Origin: Bilabrum cf. latius
Taxonomy: Eukaryota; Bigyra: Bicosoecida; Bigyra; Bicosoecida
Length of the DNA: 64,000 nucleotides
Reading direction: 5' to 3'
Assembly (NCBI GenBank): GCA_965178125.1
Contig: OZ237745.1
Span: 1,178,001 to 1,242,000, forward strand
The translations under genes were made by a program, and so were the position numbers. Below the pieces are notes generated by a model, which was given only the letters and a program-made list of their open reading frames with translations, had not been told where the DNA came from and did no database searches. This document shows positions 25,701 through 37,794 of this stretch, in pieces. The stretch's first letter is position 1. Each line of letters begins with the position of its first letter.

Positions 25701-28700
25701 ACCCCTCCGCGGCCACCGCTCCGAAGCAGCTGGCCGCCGCCTGCATCTCGAGGGCCTCGTCCGAGAGAGAGGCTCCCACGCTGGCAGCCCCCTCCTCGCC
25801 CTCCCCCACGCTCGGCGGCATGGGCAGGAAGCCGGGGTGCTTGTCGCTCCACGCAGCCTCCATCAGCTTGCCCTCGAGTGCCGCGGCCCGCATCTCAGTT
25901 AGCCTCGGCTCAAGCCGTCGCATCTCCACCAACGCCCGCTCCGCGATGGCAGACGCACTGCCGGCAGCACCCGGGCCGCCGTCCACCGCCTGCACCGTCA
26001 GCGCGAACCTGCATCCCACCACCAGCTCGGGGGACAGGAGCAGAGGGCGGTCGGAGCTCGCCGCCACACCCTCTCGCAGGGCTGCCCGCCCCCACACCTG
26101 AAGACCACCCGAGGCAGCGCGCACCAGGGTCTCCATCGGAACCAGTGCGGCCGGCCAGCAGGGCTCCGGCACAGCTGCAGACAGAGCCTCGGTGCCTTCT
26201 TGGTCCGCGGGCAGCAGGCCGGCCTGCAGAGCCTCCGAGACGCCGCGCTGGCCCATGAGAGCCAGCACCGAGTCGAGACAGTCCAGTGCACACGAGTCGT
26301 CCGGAGCTACCGTCCAGAAGTCGGGAGAGGAAAGGAGCGCCAAGGCGCCGGCACCTGCGTCGAAAACAGCCCCGCCTTTCGTTTCCTTCTCTTTCTCCTC
26401 ATCGGCAGCAAGGGAATGCTCCGCGAGGGATCGCACAGCCTCCGACACGGCCGCCCAAATGGCAGCGCGCCAGGCAGGGGCGTGTCCCCGGAGCACTGCC
26501 ATGCCCGGCTCCTCCCCCTCATCCATGAGCTCGTCATCGTCGGGCGCCTGGCCGTCAGGCAGCGACCCGTCCAGGGACGTGATCGGCGCCTCGGCCACAG
26601 ACCCGGCCATCGCGCGCACCGCGGCCAGCCTCGGCTCCAGCTGGGCCGAGGACCACCCGTCCGCGGTGCCGACAGCCAGCCCCAGCATCAGCGAGGCGGC
26701 CTGCCGGGAGGGCGACTCATCGGCACGATCGTCGCCTAGCGCCGGGTGTGCAACCACACCGCCGGGCGCAGCCGAGGGGTCGCTTGCAGCAGCCGCAGCA
26801 CGCAGGAGCGTCCTACCACCTGCCGCTAGGAGGCGATCCACGCTCTCGCCCCCTTCGGTCCGCGCGGCGCCTGAGCCCGGTGCCACCTGCCAGGCAGCGC
26901 CTTTCTCTGCAGACGAGAGGCTGGCCACGGCTCGCAACCCTGCGGCAGGCACGGCTAACAGCGTGCGGGCCGCAGACCCGCTCGCGTGACGCAGGAGACG
27001 GAGTCCAACCTTCCCGCTGGTGTCGCATGCAATCCCAAGCAGCACGTCAGAGGCACTGGATCCTACAGCCGCGGACGAGGCTCCACCAGCTGCGTCCTCG
27101 CCCTCGCCGCTCTTGGATTCCTCGTGCCCGCCGCCATCCTCGGAGTCAGAGCCGGCATCCATGTCAAGCTCGAGCTCTGTCCCGCCCCACTGCCCTCGGT
27201 CTTCGTCCTCTTCCTTGCTTTCCCTCCCTTCCTGTCGGGCTTCCATCAGCTCGTATGTGAGGGCGCTGCCCAGCACAGAGACAGAGGGATCGCCAGCCAC
27301 CACCCGGTCCAGCGCCAGGTCATCTAGGGCGGGCACCACGGCCAGCGCGTGGCACAAGCTCGCTTCTGCACGCGCAACAAATCCCTGGCTGTCCGGAGCA
27401 GGGCCAATTCCAGGCGTGCTGCCGCTGTTCGGAGCCCTCCGGACGTAAGCCAAGCAGTCGGCCACAAAGCTCACCACCGCCACCACGGCATGCGCGGCTT
27501 GCTCCGCTGACAGGGCAGGTGCCCGGGAGCCGAGTGCTCGGACGGACTCGAGCGTCCCGTTGCCATCTCTGCCGCTGGCCTCGGCGCGGATCGAGCGGAA
27601 GCACTGCATTGCAGCGCCCGCGCACGTCATGACCGCGGTCAGGGCACGACGCCCCTAAGTCGCATCCCCGGTTCCCCGCGCCAGCACACGTGACGCCGCC
27701 CTGCACATGGAGCGGAGGGAGCCCCGGCCACGAGCCCGCACCAGAGGGCCCAAGTGATCCCATCGGATCGATGGCGCGCGGGACGAGAGCGGGCACACCA
27801 GGCCAGAGATCTTCGGCACGACTGCGCTTCTCAGCACCACGCCCTCTACTGACGCGAGGGCCCGCACGATGCGGCCCATGCTGGCAGACAGGGCGGGGGG
27901 AAGCACACCCGCGCCGATGGAGGCGTCGGTGCTGTTCCGCAGCAGCCGGCCAGGGCGCACCTCGGTTGCGGCATGCAGCGGCGCAAGGCTTGACTGCCAC
28001 ACGGCCTGAGCCCCGGGCAGCTGCTCGCCCGCCTTCGCGTCCTCCTCTGCTGCGCGACCGACCGTGTCGGCAAGGTCTGCCAACAGACCCGACAGAATGG
28101 CCGCCTGCGCCGCAGATGCCGTCCGTGCCAGCGTGACGGCGTGTGAGAGCACCACCAGCAGAGAGGCAAGGGTGCTCTGGGAGCCAGCCAGACGACACAG
28201 CCGCATCAGCAGCCGGGTAACTACGGGCCCGAACGCAGACAGGGTCGTGCCGAGTGCCTTTGCGCCCCCGGCGGCAGCGGCGCCAGCTACCGTCGAGGCA
28301 GACTCATCGAGCACCGGCACCGGCACAGTTGATGATACAACCACCACAGCCTCCGCAGAGGCGGCTACGCACTTGGCCAGCTCGCCCAGAGACGGAGCCC
28401 CGCCGGGCTGCTTGCTCTCACTGAGCTGGGCAAGGGTGGTGACCACCGAGGGAACAGCGAGCACCACGCCCTCGGCGACGAGTTCCCTGGCCGCCTTTCC
28501 GTACTTGCCGTCGGGACGGGGCTCTACGCCCTCCGCAGCACCCGTGGCGTGCAGTACCGCAGCCACGGCGCAACGCGCCGCCAGACGCACCCACATCTTG
28601 GCTGAGGCCTTCTGCTTCCCCTTGGGCTTGCCGCTGCTGCTGCGGCCCCCGGAAGACTTGCTGCCCTCTGTCACGGGCGCCACTCGGCGAGCCGTGCGAG

Positions 28701-31700
28701 AGTCCAGCGACTGCAGGCCCTTGCTGAACGCCGCCAGCGCGCCGGCCTCACCCGACAGCAGGCCACGCACGAGGGGCGACATGGGGCGCCACGTGGCCCT
28801 CGGCACCAACCGGGGCCCGCTCGCACTCGCGCGCGCCCCAAATCCAACCAGGCTCGCCAGCCGGGCCACAGCGGGCAGCGGCTGCATCTCCATGGGAGGC
28901 GAGGGCACCGCCTCGGTTGTGGTCATGTCCTTCTGCCACTCGCCCAGCCCGTCGCGCTCGCCCACCTGCACCGTGCGCAAGGCGCCCTCCGCAACCCCCC
29001 TCGGTCCCTTGGGGAACAATCGCCCGCCGAGGTACCGACACACCGCGCCTCGCGAGGCCGCCGACAGCAGCTCAGCGCTGCCCTGCACGATCTCCCCGAG
29101 AAGGGAGGCCTGGCCCCCGTCAGCAATCACGCCAGCGGGCTTGGAGGAGGCCGCCCAGCCGGCCCCGCTGCGCCGGAGTCCGACCGCCAGGCGAGCAATT
29201 TCGAGCACGCGAGGCAGCAGAGGACGGAAGGCCGGGCGCGTCGCACCGACCCCGGCCCAGCGCACAGTCTGCCTGCCCAGCTCCACGCGGCATGCCCCGC
29301 TGTGCACACACGACAGGGTTGCAAGAGACATGGCGTAACCGCCCGCAGACTGTGCCAGGCGCACTGCTGCCACGCTGGCGCCGTCAGCGGGCTCACCGGT
29401 GCCGCCCGCCCGCCGCAGGGCGTCGGCCAAGGCCTCCAGGCACGTCCCCGCCACCAGCTCCACGCTCGCGTTGGCTGCCATCGCGGCCCCAAATTCTTTC
29501 GAGGAGCGGACGCCCCTCCAGACCACCTCGGCCTCGTACCACCGCAGCAGCGCCACCACATCGTCACCCGTGATCTCGTCCCCGTGCCCGCGCACTGCCT
29601 GCATGAGAGCACCGGTGCCTACCTGGCAGCTCGTTCGGGCGGAGCGGATGAGGCTCTTCGGCCCCCTGGGTGTGAGGTCCATGCCGTCAGCGGCATCTGC
29701 AGTGACCTTGGACTTGCGCGTCTGCAGCCAGCGGGCGCGCATGGGCAGGCTGTCCGCCTCTGATGCAGGAGCGGCTGACTGTGCGGTAGCAGCGGCGGCG
29801 GCGGCCGCACGAGCGGCTGCCCCACCAGTCTCAGCTTCTGCCACGGCGGGCAGCGACTCGGCAACGGGGGCGGTCCCGGCGCGAATCTCGAGTCCCTCCT
29901 TGCCAGGCGTGAGGAGGGACCCGTGCAGCCGGCACGACGCCGCCACGGCACCGGAAAGAGCTGCCCGAAGAGATGTCGCGGCCAGCGAGGCCGGGGACGA
30001 GCCTGTCGACCCGCGCTATTTCTCGCCAGCCGCAGTCTTGCTCGCTGCGGGCGTCTCAGGCACGTCCGCGTCTGTCGCCGCGCCTACCGCGGCAGCTAGG
30101 CTCTTGACGATGGTTGCCACTTCCGTGCACGGCAACTTGGTTCTGCAGGCTGCGAGCGCCTGGTCTCCGTCGGCGGGTGTTTCGATGGTCTCCTATCCAG
30201 CAGCCCCATCTGCCGCGCTCGCGCTGTCCTCTGCTGACTGCGCGATGGCAGCCGCCCACCACTCTGGGCTGGCAATCGTGGACTGCACCGAAGGCCGCAC
30301 CACCAGCTCCCAGGTGGTTGACGAGGAGGAGGAAGAGGCGGCCGAGTGCCCAGGTGCCGCCTCGCTGCCTGCGCCTGACCCATCACGGGCGGCGCACGAC
30401 CGCAGCTTGTCGGCCAGGACCCTTGCCCTGCTCAGGGGAGAAGGATACACCATGGATCCGAGGCTGGCCAAACAATCGGCCGCCGATCGACCGGCGTCGG
30501 AGCGCGGCCCCTGCGCCTGGTCGTCGCCTGTTCCCTGGGCCGAGGACCCCGCCGCCACGATGGACTCGAGCGATTCCAGAGTGGACGCAAGTACAGCCTC
30601 GCCGCCCACATCTGCACCTCCGCTACCTGCACCCCCTGCCGGGGCCTCCCCAGCTCGGCTGAGGCTCACAAGCAGCTGTGCCCTGGCCTGTTCAAGCCCC
30701 TCGGCCAGCGGTGGCACGATGGCCGTGGGGCCACCGTCCTCCACGGCGTCCTCTCCGCTCGACTCGGAGCCGACGCGGGCCGCAGTCGCTAGCCCCTCCA
30801 CGCACTGCATGGCCTCTTTCGCCAGAACCCACTGGTACCCATCGGCATCGGCACCGGCACCGCTGCCGCCGCTTGCAAGCGACAGGCCGCTCACGATTCG
30901 CCGCAGCAGCATGATGGACCTGGCCAGCGCCTCGAAGACAGAGTAACCACCCCCAGCGGCGCTGGCTTGCTGCCCTGATGGAAGAGCATTGGACCGCGGC
31001 CAACTCTTGCTGCTCGCCGCACTCGTGGACCGCGATTGCGCGGGAGGGCCACCAAAGCCCCCGCCGCCGTCCTCGTCCTCGTCGTCAAACGCAGCCGCCG
31101 CATCTGCGCTGGCACTCTCCCGCGCAGAAAGGGACGACAGAACCGCGCCTGCCGCAAGTCCAGACACACCACCTGCAGCACCATCGCCGTTGTCACCGCC
31201 TGCCGCAGCCCTAACGCCGCCTGCAGTAGCACCCCCCGACCGCCGTGCGGCCTGCTCCTGCATCAGCCCTGCCAGCGCCCGGGCGCCTCTCCCCGCCACT
31301 GCCAGCGCAACCCTCACAGCTGCGAGTGAACTCGGCATCTCGGCAGCCTGCAGCGCATGCGCAGCCTCCCCACCCAGCCCCCGCTCCGCTGCCCCGTGCA
31401 GCGCAGGATGGAGCTGACTACTGCCTGCGGTGGCCGCCTGGCCGTCTGCCGCTCCTCCTCTTGCTGCTTTAACCAGCGCCGCGGCTAGCTCCACCACTGC
31501 CAGCAAGTCCCCCGAGGCCCGGGCCGCGTCTAGGGCCACGGACGCGCAGCACGCGACGGCCTCCGAGGAGGCCCCTGCTCCTGCTCCTGCTCCATCAGCG
31601 GCCTCCCGGATGGCATCCACGGCCCCTCGGCACAGCACCCTCGCGCCCACCCGAGCAGCTGCGCCCGAGAGCAAAATCGCGTCTGCGTCGTGCGCAGATG

Positions 31701-31995
31701 CAGCGGCGGTGCCCCAACCTGCCGCGTCTGCGTCGCTGGAGCGCGAGGCCTCGTTGATCTCCTCGGCTGCCCCCCTCGCCAGGCGGCTCGCGAGAGCTGC
31801 GGGGGCCTCCCCCTTCCTCTTGCTGAGGTCTACGAATGCGTCTGGGAGTCCAGCAGCGTGGCGAGCTGCTTGCTACCCCAGTTCAATGGACTTCTCGCCC
31901 GACTAGACGGCCGCTCTAACTGCTGATGCCGCAATGTGAGCAAGAGATACCGCCGAATCAACACTCGTGCCTGATACGCCCGGGGAGTGCTTCAT
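13705..31995 (-). CDS. Giant HECT-type E3 ubiquitin ligase (~6,100 residues, intronless)
   Basis: A single frame of 6,096 residues with no TAA or TGA, closed by TGA 13705 and interrupted by 15 TAG codons read as Gln. Order: a long Ala-rich, helical N-terminal part; an MIB/HERC2 domain at about residues 2522-2594 (GVEIQRGDVVRRGPSWQWG, then GFEGAYDLEIL); a SPRY-like domain at about 4225-4340 (KWHVYIEKFV, GSDSFGWGFILNG); a UBA-like segment at about 4509-4545 (MGFSLRWCVDALLHTG); and a HECT domain from about 5217 (DDYGGPYREI, YEFLGIMAGIALRTG, SAYLRFVWGRSRL). The catalytic Cys is at about 5895 (KAYTCFNRLDLPNYPS). HECT enzymes form a thioester with ubiquitin on that Cys. Large Gly/Ala/Ser inserts split the HECT lobes, and a ~200-residue tail follows the Cys where other HECT proteins have only a few dozen residues. 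MIB plus SPRY plus UBA recalls the HERC/HECTD giants; orthology is unclear. Start 31995 is the only in-frame ATG after an upstream TGA. Confidence 0.88.
14091..14130. repeat. (CTGCCA)n microsatellite in the HECT gene
   Basis: About six near-perfect CTGCCA units encoding alternating Gly-Ser in the C-terminal tail after the catalytic Cys. Confidence 0.9.
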
Positions 31996-33015
31996 GGGGC
32001 TCAGCTGCCCCCCCAAGTACTTGCCTGATCTAGACGTTGGGGTGGCTTCGCTGACGGTTGTACTGCCGAACAAATTTACGGACAATGCCTGCGATGCATG
32101 CGATGGCTTGGTTGGTGGCGTGGGTGGAATCGAAATGCACTGGAACACGACCGCGCTACCATAGGTAGATGGCCAGAAAATTGGAGATATTGTGGGACGT
32201 AGCGGTGCAAAGCGCTTGTATGGGTTCGGTACGACCAGCGACGTGTTGGGATCCTCGCAGCAACCATGAGCACAGTGTGATGCAATACTGCTTGATCAGG
32301 CACAGGCACAAGTCGGACCTCACCTTTTTGATGACATTTCGTATATCATGAATGGATATGCCGGGTGTCACACCAGACATTGCAACTCAAGGTCGAATTC
32401 AAGGTTGCCAAGAACAATGATCGGTGTCGCGATCGATCCCTGGCGCAGCAATCAGGATGTACTGCTTCTGGATCAGTAAGGAAGACTAACAAGAATATGC
32501 TAGTCTTACACGCTGGTGCTACGAGACGCGACAAGCCGAGTGCTACGACGCGAGAACGTCAGCTTCGAAAACTGGATTTGATTTTCCGGTATGAGCACGG
32601 TACAAACAGATGACGCCAACTTGCTGAACTGCATTTTTAAGCCCCACCTGGAATCACACGACAAAAACAGCTTGCTAGCTGGATTCTAGGTATTCCTATG
32701 GCATTGTGACCTCTCTGGTGAAGCGCAAGCTGCCATACCACGCCTCTACGAGGCCTCCAGCGAGACGCCGGTAGCCTGGCCTCTGTGCTCAGCTTTTCGA
32801 TGAAAAAGCAGAGAGGAGGTGCGATGCGGCCGCCATTGCCTTGGGGTTGCCAAGTGACTTACATTTGCCTTGCAGCATCCAGCTGCTGCCACTGGACCGG
32901 GCACTCTGTGAGGCATGCGCTGCCCCCGGCCCTGCCCCCGGCCCTGGCCCCGGCCCTGGCCCTGCCCCCGGCCCTGGCCCTGGCCCTGGCCCTGGCCCTG
33001 GCAATTCAATTCAAT
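31996..33015. other. Gene-free stretch upstream of the HECT gene
   Basis: About 1 kb between the start of the HECT gene and the stop of the RS-rich gene. It is AT-richer than the genes on both sides, except for a GC-rich tandem repeat near its end. It should contain the HECT promoter and the 3' flank of the RS gene. An open frame of 82 codons (32365-32613, +) shows no recognisable protein features. No RNA gene seen. Confidence 0.6.
32926..33003. repeat. GC-rich tandem repeat (CCCGGCCCTG type)
   Basis: Degenerate 6- and 12-bp units of CCCGGCCCTGGC, followed by three AATTC-like units that run into the stop codon of the RS-rich gene. Confidence 0.9.
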
Positions 33016-34806
33016 TCAACGGCTGCCCCTGGCCCTGGTGCTCCGCCTCGTGGCCCGGCTGCTCCTGCGTGACACAGGCTCAGGTTCGGCTGAGTCCTGC
33101 CCGCTGCCGCCCACAGCTACGTCCCTGTCCTCACCCTCCTGCCCAGCCGGCCCGGCTGCTGCACCTGTGCCCACTACTGTATCTTGACTGGCATGGGCTG
33201 CTCCAGCGGTACCTTTGCGCTTGCTCTTGCTCTTGCTCCTGCTCTTGCTCTTGCTCTTGCCAGTGTCCATGCTGGTGCTCAGTGCCTCGTGGGTGGGGGA
33301 CTCGGAGGAGCGGGAGGGGGAGGCGGTCACTGGGCTCACGGGTGCACCCGCGCGGGGCTCAACGGCAACGTTGGTCGAGTTGGACCGGGTGCTCGGGCTG
33401 GACGCAGAGTTAGATCTGGATCTGGATCCGGATCTTGATCGGGAGCGGCTAGGCGAGCGGGAGCGGGGAGAGCGGAGCCCCCCGGCAGGCCGGGACAGCT
33501 TCCTGCCAAGCTCGCCCGTGTCTGCCCTCTCGTCCCGCTGCCAGTCGGGCGGTTCCTCGTCCTTGGGAGCTGTCATGACCGCCTACCAGGGAGGAATGGT
33601 CCCGTCATCATCATCATCGTCCTCCTCGGGCTCCTCTCCCACCTATGCTTCGGCGGCGCCCCACGACCCCGCACCGGACAGGTCAGCAGCAGACGAAGAT
33701 GTGGCAGCGTCTGCACCCTGTGATGGCACGGCAAGCTAGGATGCCGGTGCAGAGGAGGAAGTGGCCCAGGCTGACTCTGAATCGTCACTTTGACCATTCG
33801 TCTGCTGCTGTTCCATCTGCTGCTGCTGCTGGTGCAGAAGCTGCTGCTGCTGCTGCTGCTGCTGTGCCTGCCTCCTGGTGAACTCCATTTCTTGCTTGCT
33901 CCACCCAAGCACGGCCAGGATGCGCATCCCCTGGTCCAGCATGTCATCGTCCGCCTCCGCGCTTTCGGTGGTCAGAGCCGTCGTGCTGCTGCTGCTGCTG
34001 CTGCTGCCTGTGGCGGACGAGGGATCGACCTCAGCGGCGGGAGTGCCGACTAGCTTGGTGAACGCCTTCTTCGCCTCCTCTTCTGCTTTCTTGTCCGCCT
34101 CTGACCTGGCCTGGTTCCAGTCCTTGTGCGCCTTGTCCGGAGCAGTGTCTCGCAGCAGCTGCTCCTGCTATCGCTTCTACTCTTTCTTGCGCTCGGCAAA
34201 CGTGCGAGGGCCAGAGACCTATTGAGCGTTGTCGAGTGCTGCCTTGATTTTGTCTATGAAAGGGTTCAGCTGCTCGATTCTGCCGAGCTCTGCGAGCACT
34301 CTGGGGTGTGTGTGCTTTGGGAGCGCCTGAATGGCTGGAGGCAACACAGTCTAGTCCACCTCCGCTGATCTCTACCAACGCCTTGGTTCTCTAGGCTCCG
34401 GTATTGCTCCATCCTAGTCCTTTGGGCCGCGCGATAATGTCCCAATACGACTATTTCCACCGATACGGACCCTCTTCGCCACGTGTCCAGACACTTCGGC
34501 GTCCGCTGAAGGCCGCTGGGTGCCGTGCACGCGTGATAATCCAAAACTTTCTGCTAATTCCGCACCTTGCTGTTCCATAGTAGACCTACTCCGCTTTGAT
34601 GCTCGTCGTTGCTACCGATCAACGAGGTCGCCGTTCTAGTTACGCAGACCACCTGAGCTATAGCTCGGATTGGTTATACTGCCACCGCTACCTCCTAAAC
34701 TATCTTGAACTTGGCTTCCGTCACTGTGGTGCTGTTTGGCGCCCCTTCGGTCGCGCTTGCCGGCATCCTAGCGTACTGCTACTGCGTGCGTTTTTATTCG
34801 CGGCAT
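33016..34806 (-). CDS. RS-domain (SR-like) nuclear protein
   Basis: 596 residues from ATG 34806 to TGA 33016, with twelve TAG codons, the highest density in the window. The last quarter is an RS domain (SPRSRSPSRSRSRSGSRSRS) and a KSKSRSKSKSK block, typical of splicing-associated SR-like proteins. Upstream lie a poly-Asp run, a Gln-rich run (QQQQQQQQ, QQQQQ), a poly-Ser run, and a charged helical part (FAERKKEQKRQQEQLL) in which two of the glutamines are TAG. The middle (KHTPRVLAELGRIEQLNPFIDKIKAALDN) looks like a folded helical segment of unknown family. No RRM is visible. An internal ATG at 34578 is an alternative start. A splicing role is inferred from composition only. Confidence 0.75.
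33219..33261. repeat. (TGCTCT)n microsatellite encoding Lys-Ser/Arg-Ser
   Basis: About seven units, TTGCTC-like, giving the KSKSRSKSKSK block of the RS-rich protein on the minus strand. Confidence 0.9.
33984..34005. repeat. (GCT)7 trinucleotide run encoding poly-Ser
   Basis: Seven GCT units, read as AGC (Ser) on the minus strand in the RS-rich gene. Confidence 0.9.
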
Positions 34807-35244
34807 CTTGATGTGATACACGGACACAAGAAAAAATGATTAAATAACGAAAATCATTGACACTAGCAACAACTTCGAAAAGCCTTCGCCGCGATTGAAT
34901 GGCTATTTACTACAGAAAAATGCGCGCAGGAAACCGCGAAACCGAACCGCCTTGCGGCCTCGTGGCTTCTGAATAAGTACTCGCAACAGACCAAATAAGA
35001 TTTTTTTATCGTGCCTGCTAGTATTTTGACTGACTTTCGAAGTGAGACTATCGCACAACGGTATGCATGTCCTTGTGATCTGCATAATTATTGGAGCGCT
35101 AGCCAGACAAGGTGCGAGTGCTTTGCATGAATAGCCCGACTCGAGTATTTGTTGCCTCAAGCTTCCGTGTATACCTCTCAGGATTTTGCAGTTGTTTGCC
35201 GAAGAAAAAGTTGCCTCGACTTGATTAGATTAACCGCAAGCACT
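34807..35244. other. Divergent intergenic region, AT-rich
   Basis: 438 bp between the starts of the RS-rich gene (-) and the PQ-loop gene (+). It is AT-rich, with short A/T runs near 34832 and 35002, and must hold both promoters. No clear TATA box pair and no RNA gene seen. Confidence 0.6.
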
Positions 35245-37538
35245 ATGCGTCGGGCAGCACTGATTTCGGCTGTTGTAGCGCTCTTGCTAGCATCACAGAC
35301 AGCCGGCAACTCAGCTCAGCAGGTTGAAAAGCGGACCGCACTTGGTCGTGAGCTGCACGCGACTGGAAATGGTCCAGTGTAGATACATGATGCCTCTGCA
35401 AGGCGCGCTTTCAACAGTAGGCAGATGAAAGGAAGACCAGGCTCCAGTGGACAGCCTGCAGCTCCTGGACCCCACAAGTCCTGTCATTGTTATTTGCAAG
35501 AGAAGGACAACAGGAGATTCGTCTCGTGGATTTACACATACTTTAGCGATTGCGTCTATACCGATCAAGAGATCGCGGCGTTCTTCATTGGGATGAGCAG
35601 CATGGTGTTCTGGTAAGCTTGCGCAGTGAATCCATGCATTGCGAAAACCATAGTAGATTCTACCGCACGAGCTTCACAACCAATGAGATCGATGCATGCG
35701 TGTGCGCAGGTTGGTGTGCCAAGCACCCCAGATGATTAAGAACTGCCAGCGAGGCACAGCCGAGGCCCTGTCCCTGTGCTTCCTGGCCGAGTGGCTGCTC
35801 GGCGACATTGGCAACTTTGCCGGCTGCCTGCTCACCGGTGAGGAGAGAGGGGGGAAAAAAAGTTCACTCAACGATGGGTGCGTGCTGCCCCTGCCCTATT
35901 ACACCCACTGCCCGTCCATGAGCATGGTCTGAGCTGGCTGATGGTAGCTGTCTGCAACGGTCGCCCCGCCCCTTCCTCTCCAAGAGAACCCCTAACCCCG
36001 CAGGCATGGTCCCCACGCAGCTCTACCTGGCGGGCTGGTTCGTGTGCATGGACGTGGCCATCCTGGGCCAGTACGGCTACCTGTGGGCAAAGAACAGCGG
36101 CAAGATTCCCATTGAGGAGGACCAGGGGGAGGACGAGGACCAGGACGAGGAAGAAGACGAATACGGCGAGGAAGGGGGCAGCGACGGGGCCTTCGGGTCA
36201 TCGCAGGGGGCTCTAGAGGGCGGGGAACACAAGGGAGGAGCAAGGGCCAGGGGCTCCAGCGAGCTGGCCCGCGCGGGCGGTCGCACGGGGTACACGCCGC
36301 CGTCCCCCACGGCCCAGGGAACAAGGGCGGGGTCTGACGGATGCGTGGCCACTGGGTCCATGACGACGATGGGCGTGGTGTCTCTGGCTGCGACTGCGTG
36401 CCTCACGGCTCCGGTGGCCATCGCCAGCATTTGGAGGTAGGGGGGCAGCGAGTCCGTGGCGGGGACTGCTGACTCCTCGGAGACCGAGAGCAGGCGGCTT
36501 GCGGGTGGTGGTGGTGGTGGTGGTGGTGGTGGTGCGCCGGGCTTTGAGGCCGGGCTAGGCGCAGGCGTCTTCGGGGACGAGGCTTGGTTCGAGCTGGACG
36601 TGGACGCGGGCCCGTCGGGCTCTCGGTGGCAGCGGCAGCCCCCTTTCTGGTCGGCGGGCCTGGCGGAGCATGTGCTCGCGGACCAGGACAGGTGGGAAGA
36701 GGGGAAGGAGCAGGGCGGCGTGCTGCAGGGTGAGGGTGAGGGTGAGGGTGAGGGAGATGCCCTCGGCCTCGAGCTCGACCTCGCGTGGGAGGCAGAGAGG
36801 AACGGGACAGTGGGCCCTGCTTGGGCGGGGAGGAGGCTGGTGCTGAGCCCGTGCATCCCCAACGGCAACAAGACCAAGAGCAAGGCCCGTGACATCGCCG
36901 GCATCGTGGTGGGCTCCATCAGCTCCTTTTTGTACCTCAACAGCCGCCTCCCCCAGATCTGGAAGAACTGCTCCTCGAGGAGCGTGGAGGGCCTCTCGTG
37001 GATCATGTTCGCGATGGCATTCATGGGCAACCTGACGAGCGTGACGGCGATCTTCCTGCGGATCGGGGGCAAGACGGACTGGATCGCGGAGGCGCCTTTT
37101 TTGCCTGGCATGGCGGGCACTCTGTTCTTCGACATGACCATCATGGTGCAGTACTTTATCTTCTCAGGGGAGGCCACGCAGCGCAGGGACAGGCGCAAGA
37201 GGCTCCGAGAAGAGGCCCGCAGGAGGCACATGCTGCCAGAGGGCAAGGGCGGGGCGAGTGCGCCGGGTGGTGTGGGGCGGGGGGGCTCCTCCTCGGAGGG
37301 AGCTCCTCTCCTGCTGGACGCGCAAGGAGGGGGCGCAGGGGGGCAGCCAGGCAGCATCAACCGTGACGGCAACGACCTTGAGGCGCTGCTGCAGGACACT
37401 CCCGCCATGGTTCCATCGCAGGCTAGGCGCGGGGTCCACGATTTGCTGGAGTCTCCGGAAACTTGGGGCGTGGATGCGCAAGAGCGCGAGAACCGGCTGG
37501 CCCGCGCGGAGATGGCCTTGCGGGGCGACGGCAATTGA
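35245..37538 (+). CDS. PQ-loop transporter (lysosomal/vacuolar cationic amino acid type)
   Basis: Three exons, 35245-35612, 35710-35837 and 36004-37538; 676 residues, TGA stop, TAG at 35380 and 36438. Splicing joins IGMSSMVFW to LVCQAPQMIKNCQRG and then CLLTG to MVPTQLYLAG, rebuilding the first PQ-loop repeat. The second repeat is LNSRLPQIWKNCSSRSVEGLS. Seven membrane segments are visible. PQ-loop proteins of this type (SLC66A1/YPQ group) export cationic amino acids from lysosomes or vacuoles; the substrate is inferred. The N-terminus starts with a signal-like MRRAALISAVVALLLAS. A long acidic, Gly-rich loop of about 240 residues is inserted between membrane segments 4 and 5, and a charged tail follows segment 7. 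Both introns sit in the first third of the gene. Confidence 0.88.
35613..35709 (+). other. PQ-loop gene intron 1 (97 nt)
   Basis: GTAAGC donor, TGCGCAG acceptor, phase 2. Removal restores Trp and the PQ motif; unspliced, the frame ends at TAA. Confidence 0.9.
35838..36003 (+). other. PQ-loop gene intron 2 (166 nt)
   Basis: GTGAGG donor, CCCCGCAG acceptor, phase 1. Removal joins the second and third membrane segments of the PQ-loop protein. Confidence 0.9.
36504..36533 (+). repeat. (GGT)10 encoding poly-Gly
   Basis: Ten GGT codons in the long cytosolic-type loop of the PQ-loop protein; a (GAGGGT)4 run encoding Glu-Gly follows at about 36731-36755. Confidence 0.95.
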
Positions 37539-37794
37539 GCAGCATGCGCTCGGCACTTCTTCAAGGTCGGTCGTGCGTCTTGTGAGCGCCACGGTGTTTC
37601 GAGATGTAAGCACGCTGCGCTTCACGGCGAGCATGCCTCGCGGCCCCTGTCAACAGTCAATGCAGGTAGGGGCATTGGCCCCAGGCCGGGCTTGCACCAT
37701 TGGTTGAAGCTTGCACTGCATGAACGTAGCAACACACTATCCAAGCTCATACAAATCGCGCAAAAATACAAGGAACTCAAAAAACGAGCGAGCA

